From assembly GCA_013003715.1 (NCBI GenBank), contig JABDIN010000009.1, positions 1-43,569 of the forward strand: a stretch of 43,569 bases of DNA, in the 5' to 3' direction. The position numbers were made by a program, and so were the translations under genes. Below, piece by piece: positions 36,753-43,569 of the stretch; position 1 is the first letter of the stretch; the number at the start of each line of letters is the position of its first letter. The notes below the pieces were generated by a model. That model was not told the origin of the DNA. It saw only the letters and a program-made list of their open reading frames with translations, and made no database searches. This stretch comes from Desulfobacteraceae bacterium (GTDB lineage Bacteria; Desulfobacterota; Desulfobacteria; Desulfobacterales; Desulfosarcinaceae).

Positions 36753-37769
36753 GTGGCCAGTCTTAAAACCAAATTCAGTGTCGGTGTGTTTATGGTCCTG
36801 GGTGTTTCCCTGTCCATATTCGGAATCATCTGGCTCGGCATGTTCGACTACCTGGAGAAAGGACATTTATTTGTCGCATATTTTGATGAATCCGTCCAGG
36901 GTCTGGATAAGGATTCGCCTGTGAAGTACCGGGGGGTTTCCATCGGCAGGGTTGACAGCATCGGTGTTGCGCCGGACCTAAACCTGATACAGGTGGTCAT
37001 GAAATTGGAAAAGGGTGATCAGACAGAGGAGAGAATCGACAATATGGTGGCCCAATTAAAGTCTGTCGGCATTACCGGTCTGATGTTCATCGAACTGGAT
37101 CAAAAGCAAGACGGCGCTTCGTATGTCTCGCCCCGCATCGAATTTCCAACCGAATATCCGATCATAGCCACCACACCGTCGGATATTTCCCAGATTTTCC
37201 AAGGGATCGATGACGTGTTTCAGATGATCAATGATATCGATTTTAAATTGATTTCGAATCAATTGACATCGATTCTGAACAGAATGGACGCCGCTATGGC
37301 GGACGCCAATATCAAGGGGCTTTCCTCGCAACTCGAAAGGACCATCAACTCCTTCGGCGAGCTTGCGGACGCATCCCAATGGTTGACGATACCGGATTCC
37401 GTAAACGAGACCGCCGTTTCCTTCAGAAAAACCGCAGAAAGTGCCCAAGGCGCGATCGACGACATTCAGATCATTATCGAACGAATGGATTCGATTTCGG
37501 CAGACAGCGCATCCGGTATCCGGCAGTCGGTGGAGAGCCTGAGTCATGCCATGGCCACGCTCGATCGAACCCTCCAGAACAGCGCTCATTTCATCGACGG
37601 TACCTATGCCAGAATCAATGAACTTCAGCGTCAGATGACAGGGATGCTCATGCGTATGGATTCGCTAGCGGAGAATATGAATCGTCTGGTCGAAAATGTG
37701 GCGGATCAACCCGCCCAACTCATACTCGGTGAACCTCCGGCCGGAAAAAAGATTGAAGCCTTTCCATGA
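36753..37769 (+). CDS. mlaD: MlaD/MCE-domain lipid transport protein
   Basis: A 338-residue protein. One N-terminal membrane helix (about 9-29, VGVFMVLGVSLSIFGIIWLG) is followed by an MCE domain (about 37-115; signature VKYRGVSIGRVDSIG). A long helical C-terminal region, probably coiled coil, reaches into the periplasm and ends with Pro-rich residues. It is longer than E. coli MlaD (about 183), so it may form a tube or needle like PqiB or LetB. The start GTG at 36753 has AAGGTGAG upstream. It is 48 bp after mlaF. Confidence 0.9.
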   Translation: MASLKTKFSVGVFMVLGVSLSIFGIIWLGMFDYLEKGHLFVAYFDESVQGLDKDSPVKYRGVSIGRVDSIGVAPDLNLIQVVMKLEKGDQTEERIDNMVAQLKSVGITGLMFIELDQKQDGASYVSPRIEFPTEYPIIATTPSDISQIFQGIDDVFQMINDIDFKLISNQLTSILNRMDAAMADANIKGLSSQLERTINSFGELADASQWLTIPDSVNETAVSFRKTAESAQGAIDDIQIIIERMDSISADSASGIRQSVESLSHAMATLDRTLQNSAHFIDGTYARINELQRQMTGMLMRMDSLAENMNRLVENVADQPAQLILGEPPAGKKIEAFP

Positions 37770-37813
37770 AATCTTGAATATAGCATGAATAAAGATAGAT
37801 CAAACCATCTGGA

Positions 37814-38458
37814 ATGCCGATGATTAAAAAACACATCCTGACCCTGGCTGTCGCCATTCTCGCCGCCGGCCTGACAAATTGTTCGGGTCTCAAACAACCG
37901 GCGAAAACAATTGACTATTATGTTCTGGAATATCCGCCTCCCCCGTCCGCCGAGGATATTGATATTCAACTCCCGTTCTCACTGTACATCAAACGATTCT
38001 CAGCAGCGCCCTATTATACCGGTAATCCGATACGGTTCAGGGAGATGCCGTATAAAATGGCCTCTTACCACTATCATAAATGGGTCGTACCGCCGGCGGA
38101 GATGGCGGCTTCCTTGCTGATACGAGATTTCAAAGCCACCTTGCCGCCTACTTTTGTTGTCTCACCGGATGACACCATGGGGCCCACCCATTCCCTGTGG
38201 GCGCACATTGAAGATTTTTATGAAGACGATACCGGCGACCCCTGGCAGGCGGTGTTCACCGTTCACGTGATCTTCAGCGATGAAAGAAAAACAGATATTA
38301 CAGATCGTATTGTATTTCAGAAATGGTATAAGCAGGTGAAAGCGTGCGACGGGAAACACCCCCGCGCCCTGGCGAAAGCCATGAGCGAGGCGATGTCCGA
38401 CATATCGGCACAGATTATCGACGATGTAATTTCGGTGGCCGGCAAAGCCGGGTTGTAG
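37814..38458 (+). CDS. PqiC-like ABC transport auxiliary lipoprotein
   Basis: A 214-residue lipoprotein. The signal MIKKHILTLAVAILAAGLTNC ends in a lipobox with Cys near residue 23, followed by GLKQPAKTIDYYVLEYPPPP. The region LYIKRFSAAPYYTGNPIRFREMPYKM is typical of the ABC-type transport auxiliary/PqiC family, which sits in the outer membrane and contacts an MCE protein. It is the last gene of the Mla-like operon, in the place where other loci have MlaC or MlaA. ATG 37820 is an alternative start. The stop is followed by convergent genes. Confidence 0.85.
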   Translation: MPMIKKHILTLAVAILAAGLTNCSGLKQPAKTIDYYVLEYPPPPSAEDIDIQLPFSLYIKRFSAAPYYTGNPIRFREMPYKMASYHYHKWVVPPAEMAASLLIRDFKATLPPTFVVSPDDTMGPTHSLWAHIEDFYEDDTGDPWQAVFTVHVIFSDERKTDITDRIVFQKWYKQVKACDGKHPRALAKAMSEAMSDISAQIIDDVISVAGKAGL

Positions 38459-38502
38459 CCCTTCGAAAGACGTTACCTCATTTCCCGGAATGACTCGATG
38501 TC

Positions 38503-39615
38503 TCATTCGATGCGTTGAAATCTTTTCATGAACCGGCGATCAATATAATCCTTGGCCATGAATGCCAACCGGCCGCCAATTTGAATGGACCATTTATTCA
38601 ATATGCCGGTGCCATCGCCAAGGTTGAATATCAGCAGATACCGGCCACCAGGTTCAAACGGCTGCAACTCCTTGCCCTCCAACCTTGCCAGGAGGTTATG
38701 CAACAGGATTGGATTCTGGCGAACCGCATACACGCCGACTTTATCCAATGGCTTGTCCTGGAAACAGATGCAATCCCCACCGCCGAAAATATTGTCATGG
38801 GCCGTGCTTTGCAGGTAGCGGTTGACCAGCATCCCCCCATCCATTCCCACCTGGAGGCCGGAGTCGGCGAACACCGGATTGGGTGTTATCCCGATGGCGA
38901 CAAAGATAATATCAAGGTCATGGGTTTTTCCGTTGGATTCTGAAATTTTTCCGGTGGATATTCGGTCTGTCTCGCAATTTTCATGGATGACGATACCTCG
39001 CTTTTTCAGGGAATCCACCGCTCTTTTTCGTATACCTTCCCGGTGATTGGGCATGATGGTCGATTTCGTCAGAATTTTGATTTGGGCGGGTCGGAGTTTG
39101 GAATCTTGGATCAATCGCCAAACATTTCCGGCAATTTCAACAGCGGACGGCCCTCCGCCGACGATCCCGACACGGATGCTTTTCTGCCGGCCGAGTTCAA
39201 CGATACGCCGCTGGGCCGCAAGCAACCGCTCAATGGGTTTGACCAGGTAGATGTCCTCCAGTTCACCGGCGATGATGCGCCGCGGCACCTGGCTGCCCAG
39301 ATTACAGGAGAGCACATCGTATGGAATCGTATCACCCGATTCAAGCCGGACGTTTTGGCCCTCGCCGTCAATCCCGGTGATTTTATCACGGATAAAAATG
39401 CAGCCCTGTTTTTCCACCACCTGCCTGGTGGCGAATCGTACCTCTTCCGGAGCGTAGGTATTCCCGAGCATACCGGGCCCCATACCGGAATAATAGTGAT
39501 GATCGGAGGGTCCGATGACCGTCACCTGGTGTCCCCGCTCGACAAATCGGTGCAGATTTTCCAGTGTGGTCATGTGTGCGTGGCCACCACCGGCAATAAC
39601 CAGTTTTTTTGCCAT
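38503..39615 (-). CDS. FAD-dependent NAD(P) oxidoreductase, SelD-associated type
   Basis: A 370-residue flavoprotein. The FAD-binding start is KLVIAGGGHAHMTTLENL and the NAD-binding motif is VGIVGGGPSAVEIAG near residue 150; the second FAD contact is AHDNIFGGGDCI. The GGGHAH start is typical of the family often fused to the N-terminus of selenophosphate synthase; here no SelD part is present. It has no CxxC redox pair, so it is not a thioredoxin-type reductase; a type II NADH dehydrogenase or sulfide-quinone-like role is possible. It lies 44 bp after the rhodanese-ferritin gene, suggesting a link to sulfur or oxygen defence. Confidence 0.8.
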   Translation of the reverse strand: MAKKLVIAGGGHAHMTTLENLHRFVERGHQVTVIGPSDHHYYSGMGPGMLGNTYAPEEVRFATRQVVEKQGCIFIRDKITGIDGEGQNVRLESGDTIPYDVLSCNLGSQVPRRIIAGELEDIYLVKPIERLLAAQRRIVELGRQKSIRVGIVGGGPSAVEIAGNVWRLIQDSKLRPAQIKILTKSTIMPNHREGIRKRAVDSLKKRGIVIHENCETDRISTGKISESNGKTHDLDIIFVAIGITPNPVFADSGLQVGMDGGMLVNRYLQSTAHDNIFGGGDCICFQDKPLDKVGVYAVRQNPILLHNLLARLEGKELQPFEPGGRYLLIFNLGDGTGILNKWSIQIGGRLAFMAKDYIDRRFMKRFQRIE

Positions 39616-39659
39616 ACTGCCGCCTTTATTCAGTAGGTTGGATTCAGTTCTTAGCCGTT

Positions 39660-40493
39660 TTATACGATCTGCTCGAACAATTTTCCCAATTGTTCGAGAT
39701 GAGATCGTTCTTCGTTGGCGATCTGAAGCAGCGCGGTTTTATTCTCCGGTTTCTCGGCACGATCGGACGCCCGTTGATAGAGATCAAGTGCCTGGGCCTC
39801 GATGGCCATGGCCAGTGAGATGATCTCTTCGACAACATCCAGGTCGGGTTGGTACATCGCGATGAATTCTTCGATGGTGATGCCACCTTCCATCGCCGGT
39901 TCTATGATTTTTTCCTGAAACGCCTCCCGGCTCATCCCGCCGCCGGTGATATTCGCATACTCTTGATATATGCGTTCCTGATGCTTGGTTTCGATATCGG
40001 ACAATTTTTTGAACAGGTCACGGGCGGTTTCATTTTTCACCTGGGGAATCATGGCAAGGTAAAATGCTTTCAATCCCTCTTCGAGTGAATAGGCGACAAT
40101 CAGCGTATCGGTTATGGATTCTTTTCCGGTAAAGAGGGTGAGGCCGGATTCCTCGGACCCGAAGGCCTTCGGATCTTGCCATGCTTTTATACCCCCTTTT
40201 AAATTGTACACGGTTGTAAATCCTTTGCCTGAAAGCATCTGTGCGGCAACGCGGCTCCTGCCGCCAATGGCGCAATAGACGATGGTGGGTATGTTCCGGT
40301 CAATTTCCGAAAGCCGGTCACTCAATTCACCCAGTGGAATTAACCTGGCGCCGGGGATGTGTTCGTCGTGGTATTCCCGTGGTTGTCTCACATCCAGAAG
40401 CGTAAACGCGTCACCACTCACCCCGTTCATAAAGGTTTTTGCCTCATCCGGTGAAAACGATTGTACAGGTGTTATAAATTGTTTCCAGCGCAT
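39660..40493 (-). CDS. Rhodanese-ferritin-like (rubrerythrin) fusion
   Basis: A 277-residue protein. Residues 15-110 are a rhodanese domain with active-site loop CAIGGRS (Cys74) and the DVRQPREYHDEHIPGA motif, so sulfur transfer is possible. Residues about 125-275 are a four-helix ferritin-like domain with a rubrerythrin-type diiron set: SLEEGLKAFY, DIETKHQ, MAIEAQALDLY and NEERSHLEQL. The rubredoxin domain usual in rubrerythrin is missing. The ribosome site AGGAAGGA precedes the ATG at 40493. The protein probably links persulfide sulfur chemistry with peroxide removal, but direct evidence is lacking. It is followed by the FAD oxidoreductase, which could supply electrons. Confidence 0.88.
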   Translation of the reverse strand: MRWKQFITPVQSFSPDEAKTFMNGVSGDAFTLLDVRQPREYHDEHIPGARLIPLGELSDRLSEIDRNIPTIVYCAIGGRSRVAAQMLSGKGFTTVYNLKGGIKAWQDPKAFGSEESGLTLFTGKESITDTLIVAYSLEEGLKAFYLAMIPQVKNETARDLFKKLSDIETKHQERIYQEYANITGGGMSREAFQEKIIEPAMEGGITIEEFIAMYQPDLDVVEEIISLAMAIEAQALDLYQRASDRAEKPENKTALLQIANEERSHLEQLGKLFEQIV

Positions 40494-40835
40494 CCTGATC
40501 CTTCCTCATTGGGTTAAGGGTTTAATCCGGGAGGTCCTAAAAGATATAAATCACATCCGGAATTTGTTGATAATAATGCGTCATTGGTAAAGAGATCAAT
40601 AGTTTTTCTTTTTGAAATGGGAGGATTCGATCAGGTTGACCGGCATATCAGCAGGCACTCGCGCATTTCAATCGGACCGAGGCAGAAGCGTCGTTCGGTA
40701 TCAGCTTGGGCCAACCATGCAGTTCTGATCTTTTAACTATTGCAAAAGAATGTACATCAATCGGTTCCGTATTATGCGAGTTTACTTTTCAGATCATTCA
40801 ATCCATCGAATGACGACGCTGAAATTCTGTATAAA
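40494..40835. other. Intergenic region upstream of the rhodanese-ferritin gene
   Basis: A 342-bp gap with no supported gene. It carries a candidate promoter for the rhodanese-ferritin gene (separate entry). The part next to recD has no visible terminator. Confidence 0.5.
40570..40599 (-). promoter_or_regulatory. Weak sigma-70-like promoter of the rhodanese-ferritin gene
   Basis: On the minus strand TTGATC (40599-40594), 18 bp, then TATTAT (40575-40570). The TTGAT half also resembles one FNR half-site, but a matching second half is absent. Confidence 0.3.
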
Positions 40836-42743
40836 TCACAAGCCACCGGGATTTTTCCAAAGGGCGTCCCTTAAACCCGATGACCGGTGGATCCGTCTTT
40901 GCACCGAGGCGCTGAAGATGGCTTCATCACCCCATACAACCACCGTTTTTCTGGCCCTTGTAATGGCCGTATATATCAGCTCACAGGTCAGCAAGGGGGT
41001 GTCATTCTCCGGCAACACCAAGTTCACATGATCAAATTCCGAGCCCTGGCTCTTGTGTGCCGTCATGGCGTACACCGTTTCGTGGGCCGGCAGCCGGTAT
41101 GGGGAAAACCGCCGGATGTCACCGGCGTCAGACGAGAAATAGACCTGGGGATATCCCGCTGATCGTTCATCCCGTGCATACCAGGTGATGCCGATGTCCC
41201 CATTAAACAGTCCCAGTCGATAGTCGTTGCTTGTGATCATGACGGGTCGCCGCTGATACCAGGGATTGGCCTGAGGACGATGAGGAATAAGTCCCGCGTC
41301 CGATAGCACACCTTCGGCAACCCGGTTGATGCCGGCCACTCCGAACGCGCCTTTTTTAACGACACACAATACCTTGAATTGGTGAAACAAATCCAAGGCT
41401 TCCACGGGATCATCGGCCATCATAAATGCGGTATATCCCGACACTATCTGCTTACCGAGTTCCCGGATGGATTTGCCCGGTGTTGCAAAGGATTTAAACG
41501 ATATGCTCGTATCGGAGCGATCTTTCAATAATTCATCCGCTTTATTCGCATCCATGCGGCGAACAGCCCGGCTGAGGGCGCCGATGCCGCTGTGGTCGTT
41601 AAACCGATAGTTTTTTTCCAGTGAAACGATATGGTCGTGGAGATCTGAATCCACACCTGCGGTTGAATCTTCACATGGTAGTTTTACTTTAATTGTGGAT
41701 TCGATCAACGCGCCAAAACGCTTCGTAAAGCCTTTGCGGGTATCTCGATTGCAAATATCGCCAAGCACCGATCCGGCTTCCACGGACGATAACTGATCTT
41801 TGTCGCCGACGAGAATCAATCGGGTGTGGTGTTGCAATGCCCGGATTAATTTGGCCATCAGGGCGAGGTCGACCATGGAGGCTTCGTCCACTATCACCAC
41901 ATCGGCCGGTAGCGGATTGGACTGGTCGAAACGAAAATAAGGTGAACCGGGAATGGGTCTGAGCAATCGGTGTATGGTACCGGCTTCCACAGGCATGTTT
42001 GCCTTAACGTAATCCCCGCAGTTTAAGGATTCACGTGCCTTTATCATCGCTTCTTTCAACCGGACCGAGGCTTTTCCGGTGGGTGCGCAGAGGTAAATGT
42101 TCAATGGGGTGGGCGCTGCATTTTCGATCAACACAGCCAGTATGGTCGCCACAGTGGTGGTTTTACCAGTTCCCGGGCCGCCTGAAATGACGCAGAACTT
42201 TTTCATTGATGCCATGAATACGGCCACCTGCTGCCAGTCCACACCGGTATTATTGCCCGGCACGGAAAAAAATCGGTGAAAACTTTCGGCCAGCCGGCCA
42301 TGATCGATCTCAGTATCCCGATTTTCGATCATTTTCGTGATGCCGTCTATGATGGTGTTTTCATACGCCCAATATCTGTAGAGATAAAGGCGGTGCCGGT
42401 TATCCAAAATCAGGGGGTGGAATTGACCGGGTTCGCCCACCGCCCGGCATTCCGCCAGTTTATCCATCCACACGGAAAGTGCGGGCAGTCTTATCCTGTC
42501 CGGGCCATCCCTACCTTCATTTTCGCTATAAATGCGTCGCAGGTCCAGGCAGGAATCACCTTTGGTGGTACACCGGCTGACCAGTGCGGCGGCCAAATGG
42601 ATATCCGGATCGTCATCCTCGGCGATACGGGATATGAATTCAGCAAAATGCAGGTCCATGGGACTGAACGCATCTGTATGGACCGTCGGGTGTTTATTGA
42701 AGTTATGCATAATATAATTTGTGATAATAGACCGTAATATCAC
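40836..42743 (-). CDS. recD: Exodeoxyribonuclease V subunit alpha
   Basis: A 635-residue RecD, the 5'-3' helicase of the RecBCD enzyme that processes double-strand ends. Walker A is GGPGTGKT at residues 188-195; motif II is VIVDEASMVDL; GDKDQLSSVEAG, MTAHKSQGSEFDHV and YTAITRARKTV complete the SF1B set. The N-terminal 150 residues match the RecD domain that contacts RecB/RecC. The start GTG at 42743 overlaps the recB stop as GTGA; ATG at 42710 is an alternative. No ribosome site is visible, so translation is probably coupled to recB. Confidence 0.93.
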   Translation of the reverse strand: MILRSIITNYIMHNFNKHPTVHTDAFSPMDLHFAEFISRIAEDDDPDIHLAAALVSRCTTKGDSCLDLRRIYSENEGRDGPDRIRLPALSVWMDKLAECRAVGEPGQFHPLILDNRHRLYLYRYWAYENTIIDGITKMIENRDTEIDHGRLAESFHRFFSVPGNNTGVDWQQVAVFMASMKKFCVISGGPGTGKTTTVATILAVLIENAAPTPLNIYLCAPTGKASVRLKEAMIKARESLNCGDYVKANMPVEAGTIHRLLRPIPGSPYFRFDQSNPLPADVVIVDEASMVDLALMAKLIRALQHHTRLILVGDKDQLSSVEAGSVLGDICNRDTRKGFTKRFGALIESTIKVKLPCEDSTAGVDSDLHDHIVSLEKNYRFNDHSGIGALSRAVRRMDANKADELLKDRSDTSISFKSFATPGKSIRELGKQIVSGYTAFMMADDPVEALDLFHQFKVLCVVKKGAFGVAGINRVAEGVLSDAGLIPHRPQANPWYQRRPVMITSNDYRLGLFNGDIGITWYARDERSAGYPQVYFSSDAGDIRRFSPYRLPAHETVYAMTAHKSQGSEFDHVNLVLPENDTPLLTCELIYTAITRARKTVVVWGDEAIFSASVQRRIHRSSGLRDALWKNPGGL

Positions 42744-43569
42744 GTTTTAATTAAAATAGTATTTTCAAGTTCTTTGATCAGTTCCCGTGGGGGGCGGTCA
42801 AAATAGATGCCGGGAAACTTTTCCGCATTGGATCTCATCCCCCGCAAAAAAAGATAGAATACCCCTCCAAAATGCGCGTCATACGCATAATCCACTATAC
42901 GCTGACCGAGATATCGATGCAGCGCCAGCGAGTATAAATGGTATTGCAGAATATACAACTCGTCGTGCATTACACCGGCGAGTCGATTACCGGCGTATGC
43001 ATTCGGGTGATGGCCCAGATGATTTGTTTTCCAGTCCACAATATAGAAACGGTCATCATGGATGAACACCAGGTCAATGTATCCTTTCAGAAACCCCTGG
43101 GTGGGTGAAAACATCAGGCGTCCCAAGCTTTCGGAAAAATTGTCCAATCCGGTTCCGTGGGGGTGGCGCCCGAACACATTTTGCATGAGAGATGGGGTCA
43201 ACCGGCTAATGGGGAAATGGAAGGCCAGTTCATTTATCCGGTGCTCCCGGTCCAGTTCGGACAGCCGCATGCTGCCATCTGCAAGCGGCAGGGATGAGGC
43301 TAAAATATTTTCAAGCGCTTCAGACACCATCGTTTTCCATTTAGCGTCGAACCCATAGGTTTGGAGTTTTGATGTCACCATCGCATCCCGTTCCGGAGCG
43401 CCTTCCGGCCGGTAATCAACGAATTCAAGGATGTCGTGGAAAAAATTGCCGGCTCTGGCCCCTTTGGGAAAAGTGGAAATATCCAGCACCGGAACATCGG
43501 GACCGGAATGGATTTCTTCACGCTCATCCAATGTCCGGGGCGACAGCGCATCCCGATCCGTTGCCGGCC
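42740..43569 (-). CDS. recB: Exodeoxyribonuclease V subunit beta, C-terminal nuclease part (5' end outside the window)
   Basis: About 276 residues of an open frame that continues beyond the right edge. The visible part is the RecB nuclease domain: GARAGNFFHDILE at its start, then GYIDLVFIHDDRFYIVDWKTNHL, which holds the catalytic Asp, Asp and Lys (the motif GxIDL...xVDxKT), and YILQYHLYSLALHRYL. The helicase part must lie outside the window. It overlaps recD by 4 bp, which fits one operon. recC cannot be seen. Confidence 0.93.
   Translation of the reverse strand, partial: PATDRDALSPRTLDEREEIHSGPDVPVLDISTFPKGARAGNFFHDILEFVDYRPEGAPERDAMVTSKLQTYGFDAKWKTMVSEALENILASSLPLADGSMRLSELDREHRINELAFHFPISRLTPSLMQNVFGRHPHGTGLDNFSESLGRLMFSPTQGFLKGYIDLVFIHDDRFYIVDWKTNHLGHHPNAYAGNRLAGVMHDELYILQYHLYSLALHRYLGQRIVDYAYDAHFGGVFYLFLRGMRSNAEKFPGIYFDRPPRELIKELENTILIKT

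Overview
The window looks like chromosome from an anaerobic, Gram-negative Desulfobacterota-like bacterium, most likely a Desulfobacterales relative. This is inferred from the gene families (MglA-type GTPase with a DUF4388 protein, MSHA-like pilus locus, Hsp70/DUF2760 pair, rhodanese-ferritin protein, Mla transport genes). Both ends cut through genes: a TetR regulator on the left and a RecB nuclease domain on the right. I see no rRNA, tRNA, CRISPR array or insertion sequence.

Left part (1-5007, all minus strand): a TetR-family regulator with its own promoter and operator, then a compact operon reading TPR-like acidic protein, MglA-type GTPase, DUF4388/cNMP-fold protein, PilZ protein, ParB-like protein. 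This looks like a signalling or cell-polarity module. Next come mdh (plus) and a minus-strand housekeeping block of ispF, uvrB and uvrC, with a membrane adenylate cyclase upstream.

Centre (12085-30511): a complete-looking MSHA-type type IV pilus locus. The order is a PilM-PilN fusion, PilO, PilP, secretin, ExeA/MshM-like ATPase, MshE-like ATPase with MshEN motifs, MshG/PilC, a membrane-anchored sigma-54 activator, a pilin, then minor pilins of MshC and MshD type. It ends in one 1178-residue ORF whose segments follow the order MshO-MshP-MshQ. The pilin has a textbook -24/-12 promoter and a perfect 14-bp palindrome at enhancer distance. A convergent gene for a TMTC-like membrane glycosyltransferase with TPRs sits between the pilin and the minor pilins and shares its stop bases with the pilin gene.

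Right part (30523-43569): a DUF2760 protein and a divergent Hsp70 homologue (minus), a small Cys-rich protein, an Mla/MCE lipid transport operon (STAS-MlaE, MlaF, MlaD, PqiC-like lipoprotein; plus), a rhodanese-ferritin fusion with an FAD oxidoreductase (minus), and recB-recD (minus).

How it may work together (inference): the pilus is controlled at transcription by the sigma-54 activator and after translation by c-di-GMP (MshEN and PilZ proteins). The MglA module may set polarity, and the glycosyltransferase may modify the pilin. The least ordinary points are the O-P-Q fusion with a dnaX-type slippery heptamer at its junction, the PilM-PilN fusion, the receiver-less membrane sigma-54 activator with its palindrome, and the embedded glycosyltransferase gene.
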